Positions 8,320-17,827 of a stretch of 24,623 bases of DNA are shown here, piece by piece (positions within the stretch are counted from its first letter, which is position 1; every line of letters starts with the position of its first letter). The position numbers and the translations under genes are program-made. The stretch lies in the NCBI GenBank assembly GCA_013416795.1, contig RQSC01001207.1:124679-149301 (forward strand), read 5' to 3'. The notes below the pieces were generated by a model, which did not search any database, was not told the DNA's origin, and saw only the letters and a list, made by a program, of their open reading frames with translations. The stretch comes from Prasinococcaceae sp. CCMP 1430. Taxonomy: Eukaryota; Prasinodermophyta; Palmophyllophyceae; Prasinococcales; Prasinococcaceae.

Positions 8320-9114
8320 TCACATGGAGTGTGAGTGCCCGCCGTCCACCCGGAGCTCGGTCGCCGTCACGAAGGAAGCGTCGGACGACAGGAGGAAGAC
8401 GGCGGCGCGTGCGATCTCCTCCGCTTCGGCGTACCGCCCCAACGGTATGACCGAGGTCATCATCTCCCTCGTCGCCTCCATACCGGCTTCGTCCATGCCC
8501 GTCGTCTCCCAAAAGGACGATTCACTCGCGCCTGGTGCCAGCGCGTTGACGCGAATTCCCTTCGGGGCTAGCTCGCTCGCCAGGCAGCGCGACATCGAGT
8601 CGGCCGCCGCTTTGGTGACGTTGTAGAGAAAGGAGACCCTGCTCATATGCGCCGCGATGCTCGTGTTGACGACCACGCTGGCGCCTGGCGACCTGAGCAT
8701 CCCTTCGAATGCCTGGGCCGTCCACAGCACCCCATTGACATTCGGACCGAACACAGCTTGCACGTGACCCTCGTCGAGCTCGGAGAGAGGGAGCCCCCAA
8801 CTCGTTCCGGGCGTTCCGGCGTTGATGAAAAGGCAGTCGATGATGGGATAGTCGGCCTTGAGCGAGTCGGCCAGCGCGTGGCACGCGCTCTTGCTCGACG
8901 CGTCGCACACGCGGCCGACGACGACGTATGGCGTGTCGACGCCTTGGACTTCCGCAAGCACTTTGTCGACTGCCTCGTCCACTCTCGCTTGGGTGCGCCC
9001 CGTGATGACTACCACGGCAGCACCTTCCTTGATGCACTCCTTGGTCGTCGCGAAGCCGATCCCCGACGTGCCGCCGGTGATGACGCACACCTTGCCGGGC
9101 AGGCGCGGCCCCAT
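8320..9114 (-). CDS. Short-chain dehydrogenase/reductase (classical SDR)
   Basis: An intronless gene of 264 residues, the normal length for a classical SDR. It starts at the only in-frame ATG (9114-9112); the frame is open further upstream but has no ATG. The cofactor motif TGGTSGIG is at residues 13-20, NAG at 98-100, NVNG near 115-118, Ser142, and the catalytic YNVTK with Tyr154 and Lys158. After the active site come the family's RVNALAPG and the C-terminal LRVDGG. The protein should be an NAD(P)(H)-dependent oxidoreductase with a Rossmann fold, most similar in pattern to FabG-like and Tropinone/SDR25C-type enzymes. The substrate cannot be told from sequence. A Ser-Tyr spacing of 12 rather than 13 is slightly short. 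No targeting peptide is evident from this start. It is divergent from the Trp-rich gene. Confidence 0.9.
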   Translation of the reverse strand: MGPRLPGKVCVITGGTSGIGFATTKECIKEGAAVVVITGRTQARVDEAVDKVLAEVQGVDTPYVVVGRVCDASSKSACHALADSLKADYPIIDCLFINAGTPGTSWGLPLSELDEGHVQAVFGPNVNGVLWTAQAFEGMLRSPGASVVVNTSIAAHMSRVSFLYNVTKAAADSMSRCLASELAPKGIRVNALAPGASESSFWETTGMDEAGMEATREMMTSVIPLGRYAEAEEIARAAVFLLSSDASFVTATELRVDGGHSHSM

Positions 9115-9342
9115 CGCCGCGTGACTCCCCGCCGCCGTCGCGGCCTGTCGCGGTTCACCCTTGTCGGCGGAGCGCGGTGTGGCGCCGCGGGCGACGCGCG
9201 TGCCCGCACTCGCTGCCAACGGCGGCGGCGCCGCCGGTCCCACACACGCGCACTCCCTCGCGTGCTTTTACATTTGTAAAATGACATACAAAAACGCAGA
9301 CACGTGACGTGAAATACAGATTCCGTGATTCAATGGAGTTTG
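9115..9342. promoter_or_regulatory. Divergent promoter region with G-box / CRE-like site
   Basis: This lies between the starts of the SDR gene (leftward) and the Trp-rich protein gene (rightward). Bases 9301-9312 read CACGTGACGTGA: a perfect palindromic G-box/E-box (9301-9306) overlapping a TGACGTGA element of the CRE/bZIP type. Just upstream, around 9270-9282, is a small inverted repeat CATTT-GTA-AAATG in a locally AT-rich patch. Both genes could be driven from here. Whether the sites work is inference. Confidence 0.4.
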
Positions 9343-10770
9343 ATGTACGCTTCGTTCCCCGAGCGCGGCGTAGCAACTGCGCGCGCGCGCGCGGGTGGCG
9401 CGCGGAGCCCCCCGCCAGGTAGCGCGCGCGCAGCCCCACGAAGAGCGGCGCGCCCGGGGCGAGGGGGGGAGGCAGCGGCCGCGAAGGAGAGCGGCGCGGC
9501 GAGCGCCAAGGCGGCGTGCGCGGGCGCCACGTCGAGCGACGAGTGCGACGCGCCCTGCGTGTGGGCGTACGACAAGTGTTTCTACAAGGAATGGGAGGAA
9601 GACAAGGGCGAGGAGGAGGACTGGGACGACTGGGATGACTGGGACGGCGAGGAGGCGGAGCGCGACGCTGAGTGCACGGGCGAGGACGCACCCGGCAAGA
9701 CATGGACGCGCGGACAGTTCCATGACTGGTACGCCGAATTCGGCGGGGCCTACTGCTTCGTAGGCAAGCTGGTGGCCGACCCCGACTGGGACACGTCCAA
9801 GTGGCAGACTTGGTTCAAGGCTCTCTCGCCAGGCGGCGGGGGCGAGGCGAGGCTCGCCTCGCTCGACGACTTCAGCGACGACTTCGAGAACCAGGCGGAG
9901 TGGGCGGAGATATTCGAGGAGGACTTCATGCCCGAGCGCGACTGGGACGCCGACCAGTTTCGCGAGTTCTACGACGAGAGCGCGGAGCTGCTCGGGTGGG
10001 ACAACCCACTGCCTGAGGTGTCGTTCGCCGAGCGGCGCCGCTGGAGCCCGACCGACTGGTGGACGTGGGCGAAGGAGTGGAAGGACGACGACGAGGTGCT
10101 CGTGACGCTGCGCTGGGTGGCGCGGTTTGCGGACCTTTGGATTTGGCCAGAGGACGAATGGGAGCGCGAGGACGACGAAGACTTCTGGCTCGAATGGGAG
10201 GAGATGCTCGGGGGCGACGAAGGCGGCGACGAACCCGAGCACTTCGACGAGAGCGACGAACTCTGGAGGGAGCTAGAGGAGCTCTGGGCGAGAGTGGGCG
10301 ACCATGCCTCGCACCTGGACGATTTCGAGGGCTGGCTGTCGGCGGTCGAGGAGAGCGTGGAGCAGGGCGACGAGCGCACAAGAACATGGCTCGAGGCGCT
10401 TGTACATGCAGCGGAGGAACATGACACTGTGCAGGAAACGCAAATATTTAGCATGCGCTCTGACGTTTTTGACACCTCTGCGGCAAGCGGCGGCTCTATC
10501 GACATCGGGGGAGGCAGTGACGACCGCCGCCGAGAAGACAGCGGCGACACGCACATCCACATCCACACGCACGCCGACGGAACAGACCGCACGCTACTCA
10601 TCGTCATGGCAGTGCTGCTGGGCATAATTGGCAGCGCCGTTGTGGTGCTGCTGGTGCAGCGCCAGCGTGCTAGCGCGGGATACGCCCGTCACAACGCCAT
10701 GCGCTCCCTGGGCGCCGCCGAAGGCATTCCGGTGGCCGATGGTGGCGGCCTGCTCGGATCCAAGGTGTGA
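9343..10770 (+). CDS. Trp- and acid-rich single-pass membrane protein
   Basis: One exon of about 475 residues if it starts at the first ATG (9343). No signal peptide is visible there, so a first exon or different start is possible. The N-terminal 50 residues are Arg/Ala-rich. A four-Cys patch follows (ACAGATSSDECDAPC, then KC), then about 300 residues dominated by Asp/Glu with about 28 Trp, for example DWDDWDDWD and DWWTWAKEW. Two similar modules can be aligned: WTRGQFHDWYAE at about 9710 and WDADQFREFYDE at about 9945, each followed by a second Trp cluster. Near the C-terminus a His cluster (THIHIHTHADG) sits directly before one transmembrane segment (LLIVMAVLLGIIGSAVVVLL) and a 45-residue tail. 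I do not recognise the family. A type I surface or vesicle membrane protein with an acidic, possibly cation-binding, lumenal domain is inferred. Confidence 0.7.
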   Translation: MYASFPERGVATARARAGGARSPPPGSARAAPRRAARPGRGGEAAAAKESGAASAKAACAGATSSDECDAPCVWAYDKCFYKEWEEDKGEEEDWDDWDDWDGEEAERDAECTGEDAPGKTWTRGQFHDWYAEFGGAYCFVGKLVADPDWDTSKWQTWFKALSPGGGGEARLASLDDFSDDFENQAEWAEIFEEDFMPERDWDADQFREFYDESAELLGWDNPLPEVSFAERRRWSPTDWWTWAKEWKDDDEVLVTLRWVARFADLWIWPEDEWEREDDEDFWLEWEEMLGGDEGGDEPEHFDESDELWRELEELWARVGDHASHLDDFEGWLSAVEESVEQGDERTRTWLEALVHAAEEHDTVQETQIFSMRSDVFDTSAASGGSIDIGGGSDDRRREDSGDTHIHIHTHADGTDRTLLIVMAVLLGIIGSAVVVLLVQRQRASAGYARHNAMRSLGAAEGIPVADGGGLLGSKV

Positions 10771-10892
10771 CGGCGCGTCCGAGAAGGGCCATCGATGGGT
10801 GGCATCGCCCCCGCTCTCATACAAAAGCAATTGCACTACAACATGATCGCCGCGCGATTATGGCGCACGTGCTGGCGTGCACCACGGCCGTG

Positions 10893-13800
10893 CTAGAACT
10901 GCCGCGTGCACTCGTTGACGACCGTCATGTCGTCGATCTCATACTCAAATCCGCAGGCGCCGGTGTCCGGAAGCACCTGAGAGGCCAGCCCAATAATATC
11001 CCACGAACATGCTCCGAGTTCGGGCGCGGGCACGGAGAAGCGCTGGGAAGTAAAACAAAAAGGTCGTGCGCGAGATAGCGTCAGCAGTGATCAAAGCACG
11101 CATGCGCGCGCAGTGCTGCACGAGCTAGCCAGACGCACCATTTGCGCCCACTCTCCTATGATCGGGAACGAGCCACGCTGAAGCTGCAAGTCGACCACAG
11201 AGGCGCTCGCCGTCGTCTGGTTTGGGCCAATGAGGCCCGGGCAGCGCACGAAGAAGCGCAGGGTCGACCATGTGGCGCACGGGTCGAACGTGGGCGCCGC
11301 CGTAGGGGCTGCGGTCGGCGCTGCAGTGGGTGCCGGAGTAGGGCTTGGTGTCGGTGCCGACGTCGGCGCGCTCGTCGGCGCACTTGTCGGCGATGGCGTC
11401 GCCGGGCGCGCCGGACACGTGTACCGAATGTCGGGGTTGTCTGCGTTGGCACATGGGTCGCAGCAGCTGCGTGCGGCGCGCGCGCGCGCGCGTGTGCGGG
11501 CGTGCGCGTAAGTGCGCCGGCCACGCATGGCATCCATCGGCAGCGGCGGATGGCGGGATGCAATGCGTGAACATCATGCACTCCCACGAGAGCGCTTGCG
11601 CTCGGGCGCGCACTCACCAGTCGCCCGTGAGCGCGCAGAGGTCGTCGCAATAGCACACTTCAGGGGGGTCACCGGGGCGCTGTGCGTCACAAAGCGGGCA
11701 GACGCCTCCACACGCAAAGGCCGCCGCGGGCGAGAGAGGCGGCTCAGTATCGCAGCTTGGGAAAGCGGTCGGCGAGCCCGTGGGGCTCACCGTAGGCTGG
11801 GCCGTCGGCGCGGCCGTGGGGGACGGAGTCGGTGATGGCGTCGGGCTCCCCGTGGGGCTTGCAGTCGGCGACTCCGTGGGCGACGCGGTCGGTGAGGCTG
11901 TCGGCGCATCCGTGGGCGACTTCGTGGGTGCGGGCGTGCCAACTGGCACGGGCGGAAGCGTGCCGCCAGTGCAGATGTGATCAACCCCCGGGGCTGCTTC
12001 CAAGCCCGCGCACGAGGAGCAGCAGCAGTCGTTGAAGACCGTGCATGAGAGGTCGCATCGGCAGCTAGCGCCGCCCGAGGCGCATTCGGGGCAAGCCGGC
12101 CCGCCGGTGGATGCGCCCTCCGCCAGGCACGCCGCGAGTGCCGCGTCGCTCAGAGGCGGGCTCGTGGCGCACGTGTTGTCATTCGGCGGCGGGGGCGGGG
12201 GCGTCGGAGGCGGCGTGGGGGCGCGCGTCGGCGCTGCTGTCGGCGTCGCCGTCGGCGTCGGCGTCGGCGACGGTGTAGGCGCCGCTGTGGGGGCTGCAGT
12301 GGGGCTGCGTGTTGGATCCACCCCCAGCGGCCGGATCTGGAAGTAGACCGCAACCACCTGCAGCGGGTCGCGCGCGATTTCGCCGAAGGGCGTGCCGCCG
12401 CAGCCGTTCTCCCTCTGCTCGAGCGCGAACGCCGTCCCGGAGAACTGCGTCACGCGCAGCGCAACGCTGTTGTTCGTCCGCCCAGGAGTCACCGTCTCAA
12501 TGTTTGCGGTAGAGCCACTGCTGTCCCAGTCCTCCTCGTGGATGGCATTGGCCGGCGGCGGCGGCGAGATGAACTCCTTCCCCACCGCCTCGCAGTGCAG
12601 CGGCGGGCTCTGGCAACACCATATTCCCTCACACGCCGAGCAGGTGTCGGGGCAGCAGTCGCCTACGCTCACGCAGATCAGATCGCAGTAGCACTGCAGG
12701 TCGCCCTGCGGCCCTTCCTCGCCGCACTTGCCCGCGCACAGGGGCGGCGGCGGCGGCGTGGGCATTGGCGTGGGGCGAGGCGTCTGGGGCACTGTCACTG
12801 GCGCGAAGGTGGGCGAGGCGGTCGGCTGCGGCGTGGGGGCCGGCTTCGGCCTGTTGGTCGGCGAATCGGTGGGTGACTGAGTGGGGAAGCGCGTCGGCGC
12901 GTCCGTCGGACTCTTGGTTGGTTGCGGTGTGGGTCTCGGCGTCGGCGGCGGCCGCGGCCGGCGCGTAGGAGCCAGAGTCGGGGACTCGGTAGGCGAAGGC
13001 GTCGGCGACGGCGTAGGCCGACGGGTGGGCGCAGATGTGGGGACGGCGAAATTGTTCGTCACGCTGACCAGCCCATTGCCTGGCGGCACGGGTCCAATGA
13101 GCTCGCCAATGGGCGAGTTGGGAAAGTCCGCCGCCTCCTCAAGCAACGCATCGCGGATCTCGTCCGTGCTCGGGTCGAACGCTGTGCCCGCAGGATCCTC
13201 CACGATGGCGGTCACAAAGAAGAGGCCCGCTGGGTCGAAGGCGCAGAAAAGATTGATGTCGTCAAAAGCCACGTTGTAGAGGGGGGCCAAGACCTGTCGG
13301 TGCTGCGCGGCCAACACTGCAGTACAACCCTGCGTCGAGCCCGACGGCAGCGGGGGCACCGACGGGAGCTGCGTCGGCGTGCCGCCGCTTGCGCCACCGC
13401 GCGGATCGTACGCGATGGTGATGCTCGCGGTGACGTTGACGAATGCCGTCGGAGACGCTGTGGGGACGTCTGTTGGTGAAGGGGTGGGCCTCGGCGTCGT
13501 TGGCCTCGGCGTGGGCGCGTTCGTCGGAGACAACGTCGGCAGAGGAACGGTCGGACTGCCCGCGCACGCGTCGAGGTGCGCGCGTTGGAGAGCAAGCGGG
13601 ACGAGAGAACGCGCGGGCGCGCGGCGTCAGTGGGGATCATGACCATGAGCGGGCGCGACCATCCTGAGGCCACGCGCACTCCCGCTCGGCGAACGCGCAT
13701 CAAGCGCGCGCGCGCGCGCGCACCTCGGCGTCACTGGTGCCGCTGTGGATGGACTCTGCGTCGGCGAATCTGTCATGGTCGGGCTCTCGGTCGGAGGCGT

Positions 13801-15649
13801 CCTTGGGGGCAGCGCCGGGATGGGCTTCGTCGGAATAGGTGTCGGCCGAGGCGTCGGTGAAAGCGTCGGAGAGTCCGTCGGCGGCTGCGTTGGAAAGCTC
13901 GTTGGCGACGCGGTGGGCGCTGAGGTCGGCGTCGGCGTCGGCGACGGCGTCGGTGACGACGTCGGCGACGCGGTTGGCGCGGCTGTTGGCTCCGTTGCAG
14001 GAGCGGCAGTTGGCGTCGACGTTGGCAGGGCAGTGGGTGCAGCTGTCGGTCCTGACGCTGTGGGAGACGCCGTCGGTGGAGTCGTCGGCGACGCGACAGG
14101 GGATGCCGTCGGTAGAGTCGTCGGCGACGCGAACGGTGACGCCGTCGGCGGGGTCGTCGGCGACGCAGAAGGAGACGCCGTCGGTGGAGTCGTCGGTGAC
14201 GCGACAGGTGATGCCGTCGGTAGAGTCGTCGGCGACGCGAACGGCGACGCCGTCGGCGGGGTCGTCGGCGACGCAAACGGCGACGCCGTCGGTGGAGTCG
14301 TCGGTGACGCGACAGGTGATGCCGTCGGTAGAGTCGTCGGCGACGCGAACGGCGACGCCGTCGGCGGGGTCGTCGGCGACGCAAAAGGCGCCGCCGTTGG
14401 CGGCGTCGCAGGAGCCACCGTCGGCGACGCAAAAGGCGCCGCCGTTGGCGGCGTCGCAGGAGCCACCGTCGGCGACGCAAAAGGCGCCGCCGTGGGAGGC
14501 GTCGCAGGAGCCACCGTCGGCGACGCAAAAGGCGCCGCCGTTGGCGGCGTCGCAGGAGCCACCGTCGGCGACGCAAAAGGCGCCGCCGTGGGAGGCGTCG
14601 CAGGAGCCACCGTCGGCGACGCAAAAGGCGCCGCCGTTGGCGGCGTCGCAGGAGCCGCCGTCGGCGACGCAAAAGGCGCCGCCGTTGGCGGCGTCGCAGG
14701 AGCCGCCGTCGGCGACGCAAAAGGCGCCGCCGTTGGCGGCGTCGCAGGAGCCGCCGTCGGCGACGCAAAAGGCGCCGCCGTTGGTGGCGTCGCAGGAGCC
14801 GCCGTCGGCGACGCAAAAGGCGCCGCCGTTGGCGGCGTCGCAGGAGCCGCCGTCGGCGACGCAAAAGGCGCCGCCGTGGGAGGCGTCGTAGGAGCCGCAG
14901 AAGGGGCTGCCGTCGGTGTCGTTGTGGGCGGGGGGATGCCGCACGTCACCGTTAGGTTGTATGTCCCCACCGCTCCCTCGAAGCCCGTGACCTGCACCGC
15001 ATACAACAAGGATTCGCCGAGGTTGAAGGAGAAGGACGTCTGATCTTCGTTGCCGTATGTATCGTCCTCGCACCCGTCGTCCTGACAGCCCTCGATGACG
15101 AAGCTGTCCTCGGCGCTGCTGTACAGGCGCACGCCCGTGTCGAAGGAGGTGTTGCCACACGTCTCCACAAGGCAAGCCCAGCCGTCCACGCTCGTCAGGG
15201 CCGAGAAGTCGAGCGTGTGGAAGATCGCCGGGGTGGGGGCGGTCTCGTCATAGCAGTCGGTCGTCGGAGTCGTCGGGAACTCGGCGCCGTCGGCGATCCC
15301 AGTCCCCGTGCAGCTGGGGTCGACCGTGCTCGTGTCGCCGCTCACCGCCTTGTGCGCGCGCGCGCGTGTGCATATGTCAGAACTTGGTGTGTGTGCGTGT
15401 GTGTGCATGCGCGCGCGCGCGCATGCTCGTGTGTGCCCGTGCGCACCTTGGTGACGCCCTCGTCCTCGTCCTCGAAAATAATGGGGAGCCCCGCCTCGCC
15501 GGCATCGACGGTCCCCTCGAAGAGGCAGACGGGCTCGGGCTCGGGCGCGAGCTCCTCTGGCGTAATCTCGGAGTGGGCGACGGGCAGCGCCGCGACCCAC
15601 GCCAGCAGCACCGCCGCCGCCGCCGTATGCGCCCGCGACGGCCGACTTC
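10893..15649 (-). CDS. Secreted Pro-Thr repeat protein with somatomedin-B-like and PPC-like modules
   Basis: Five exons join in frame on the minus strand: about 15649-15447, 15348-13724, 13555-11618, 11466-11139 and 11042-10893 (stop TAG). Introns are 98, 168, 151 and 96 bp. The protein is about 1,400 residues. A hydrophobic leader ([18 protein letters not shown]) looks like a signal peptide, but no ATG precedes it in frame, so a first exon is missing. Next comes a region resembling a bacterial PPC beta-sandwich ([12 protein letters not shown]...AVQVTGFEG), then a long Pro-Thr array, an unassigned globular block (near 13080-13420) and further PT linkers. Three Cys-rich modules have the somatomedin-B spacing CYCDxxC...GDCC: about 12620-12740, 11990-12180 and 11440-11720. 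The last is completed only by splicing (GDCCCDPC). The short final exon continues a folded domain. A cell-surface or extracellular adhesive role is inferred. Confidence 0.75.
14065..14388 (-). repeat. 36-bp tandem repeat in triplet higher-order units
   Basis: Nine tandem 36-bp units encode 12-residue variants of [12 protein letters not shown] within the second visible exon of the Pro-Thr protein. The order of variants (F-type PP, V-type LP, then another PP unit) recurs three times, so the true repeating block is 108 bp, or 36 residues. Units differ by a few substitutions only, and all keep the reading frame. Confidence 0.8.
14389..14880 (-). repeat. 48-bp tandem repeat, about ten copies
   Basis: About ten near-identical 48-bp units encode the 16-residue unit [16 protein letters not shown] in the Pro-Thr protein, directly adjoining the 36-bp array. 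Five copies (higher coordinates) carry Ala and five (lower coordinates) carry Val at one position, in two separate blocks. Silent changes such as GTTGGC against GTGGGA also mark individual copies. The array has no stop in any of the six frames. Confidence 0.85.
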
Positions 15650-15658
15650 CTGGCTCTT

Positions 15659-16044
15659 ATGCGCGACGGCGTCGGTGGCGACGCGGAGGCAGCGGCCGCC
15701 GTCGTCACTGCGGGAGCTGCCTGGGACAAAGCGTACCACATCAGCCACAAAGGGCACGCGCAGAGCTTCAGCAAGGTTTCGAAGGTGTGCGCGCGTGCGT
15801 GGCTATATGAGACGTGCGCATACGCACGCGCACGCGCACGCAAGACGCGCGCCTGACGACGTTCTTGACTCTGTTCTGACGTCGAGGCTCGCCCGCTTGC
15901 CCGCGCTCGCACGCGCAGGCGTGGAGCTCTGTCCAGGCGCACGCCACGTACCTGGGTGGCCTCGACAAGATGCCCGACGAGAAGCGCGAGATGGTGCTCG
16001 CGCTGCTCGACGAGGCCGAGGAGCTGATGAAGGGCGAGGCGTGA
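15659..16044 (+). CDS. Small two-exon acidic/helical protein, unknown function
   Basis: Two exons, 15659-15784 and 15919-16044, joined in phase 0 across a 134-bp intron (GTGTGC...CGCAG), give 83 residues. The first exon reads Ala-rich and then WDKAYHISHKGHAQSFSKVSK. The second contains LDKMPDEKREMVLALLDEAE and stops at TGA. The second half is a clear amphipathic, acidic helix. There is no signal peptide or membrane segment. The frame is open upstream to about 15566 (Pro-rich) but has no earlier ATG, so 15659 is the first start unless an upstream exon exists. Its start abuts the 5' end of the Pro-Thr gene on the other strand, so the two 5' regions overlap or share a promoter. It converges on the tubulin ligase gene. 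I do not recognise the family. Confidence 0.6.
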
Positions 16045-16188
16045 TGGCTCTCTGGTAGAAAGATCTAAGCACGAATATAACATCGAAAGCGAGAGAGCGA
16101 GAAGCATCGAGCAAGTGTCCGACGAGGCCGCAGCGCGCCGCGGCGCTTTGAAAGTGCGCTCGCCGCCGCACCTGCATATACTCACGCA

Positions 16189-16238
16189 CGACCGAGCGAG
16201 CGAGCGAGCGACCGAGCGACCGAGCGAGCGAGCGAGCG
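16189..16238. repeat. GAGC/GACC tetranucleotide microsatellite
   Basis: A run of GAGC units interrupted by GACC variants lies in the 264-bp interval between the convergent stops of the small acidic-helix gene and the tubulin ligase. The rest of that interval shows no gene. Confidence 0.75.
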
Positions 16239-16308
16239 CGAAGGCGCGGGTATGATACAGTGCTATTACATCTTCCACCCACCCACGCGAGTGTTCGCGC
16301 GGCGTACA

Positions 16309-17827
16309 TCACAGCGGCACGAAGTGATGCCCGCATCTCTTGCGCCCATCGCACGCATCGTCGGTCGCGTTGCCCACTCCAGATGCCCGCGCGGCAACAA
16401 GCCTCTCGCGCAGGGGCTCCACGAGCGTGCCCATCACGGCGGCGGCCACGCCCGGCACCATGCGTATGGCCACCGCCGGCGAACCATTCGACTCGAGCAA
16501 CAACACGTCGCCGCTTTCGTCGCATATGATGTCGAGCCCAATCAGCTGGAAGGAGAGGATGCATGGCTGTGAAGATGGCGTGTGATGAGGGAGGGGCAGG
16601 GAGGGGTAAGTACAGCGCGTGCACGTGCAACGTGCATAGTCAGCGACAGGACTGCATGCACACACGTATTCGCGCGAGCGCGCGAGCGCACCTCCTCCTC
16701 CTTGCCTTGAGCATGTTCGCCGTGCCCCGTGCGTTCTGCCATCGCCGCCACAAGCACGCGCGCGGCGTCGTGCATGCCCGCCACCACACGCGCGTGCAGC
16801 GCTGCGCCGGCGACATCCCCGTGCAGCTCGCGCAGATACGCCTGCACGGCGCGCGCGCGGTCAGGTCACAGCTCGACGGTGTGCTTGCATTCGATCCGCT
16901 CGAGTGCGCGTGCCACGGGGCCGGCGGCGTCGGGCACGCGCTGGCACGCGCACGCACCTCAATGTCCTCCGAGAAGACCTCGTTCGAATCCTCGTGCTTG
17001 CCGAAGTCCTCGCCCTCTACTTGCACGCAGTGATTAGTTATGTGCGCGAATTTATCCGACAGGTCGGCGCCGGCGTATGCCCTGCCGCACACGCGTGCGA
17101 CGTACTGCGAGTAGAAGAATGCCGCGCCGTCGTGGCGCACGCCAACGAGCGCACGCACGTCGAACTTGCGGCCGCCGCGGTACAGCAGAGGCCTGGCCAC
17201 GTACGCCTGCACCAGCCACGTGGGCTTTGGACGCGGGCGCAGCGGGCGGCGGGAGGACGCCACGGGCGCGTCTGCGGGCGCGCCTTGCGCCTCGGCCGCG
17301 GCGTCGACGTACTGGAGCGCCTCCGCGGCTGTCTCGCACACGCAAATGCCATCGCCGTGGGCGCCGGCGGTGGGTTTGGCGATCCAGCGCACGTCGGGCG
17401 CGCCCAGCGCGGCGGCGCGGAGCGCCTCGCGCTCGTCGCCGAGGCCAGCGCCAGGCACGATGAGGTGCGTCTCCGGCAGCAGCGCAGGCTGCGCTTCCCC
17501 GAGGTGGTCGCGCAGCGCCTTGACCATCAGCGCTTTGATGGTGACACACTTGGAGCCGCGGATGTGGTTGACGCCCACCCTCGCGTGCGCGCCGCCGTCG
17601 GCGCGCTCCGCGAGCCGCGCCCAAGGGACCTCCCAGCGCTCGACGATCACGAGGTCCGCGCGCTGCTCCGACCCGACGCGCCGCCAGCGCGGCGACGCGC
17701 GCAGCTCCTCGAGCACCCCCGCGTACAGGCTGCTCGCCGTCTTGAAGAAGTACGCGGTGGGCTCGTCGCCGGGGGCGGAGTCCGCGGGCGGCCGCGCGGC
17801 CGCGCGCGAGGGAGATTGCGGATGAGA
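16309..17827 (-). CDS. Tubulin-tyrosine ligase family protein (TTL)
   Basis: Three exons: up to 16958, 16841-16692 and 16545-16309, with introns of 116 and 146 bp (GTGCGT...TGCAG; GTGCGC...TCCAG), all phase 0. Length is about 390-418 residues, close to animal TTL (377). Aligned in order with TTL are: AYFFKTASSLYAGVLEEL near the N-terminus, the HIRGSKCVTIKALMVKAL block, the ATP-site WIAKPTAGAHGDGI, RKFDVRALV, the HITNHCVQ motif and the metal-binding LLLESNGSPA in the last exon. This is an ATP-grasp enzyme that should add an amino acid, probably tyrosine, to the tubulin C-terminus in the cytosol. The frame is open to 17827 but has no ATG, so either a short first exon lies further right or there is a sequence error; the given right end is the open-frame limit. 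All catalytic landmarks are present. Confidence 0.85.

Noticed and set aside
9115-9243. A 43-residue N-terminal extension of the SDR as a targeting peptide
   Set aside because: The frame is open to 9243 but has no ATG; the first codon there is GTG. A spliced upstream exon cannot be excluded, but there is no positive evidence.
14065-14880. CRISPR-like array of regular repeats
   Set aside because: The units are contiguous without unique spacers, are in frame and encode Pro-Thr repeats; this is a protein tandem repeat in a eukaryotic gene.
13745-15043. A 432-codon plus-strand gene of Gly/Val/Ala/Asp repeats
   Set aside because: It is the antisense of the Pro-Thr exon, starts and stops with the repeats, and has no flanking coding signal. 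The minus strand has signal peptide, introns and Cys modules.
16981-16996. B-box-like GTTCGAATCC suggesting another tRNA
   Set aside because: It lies inside a conserved coding exon of the tubulin ligase and has no A box at the right distance.
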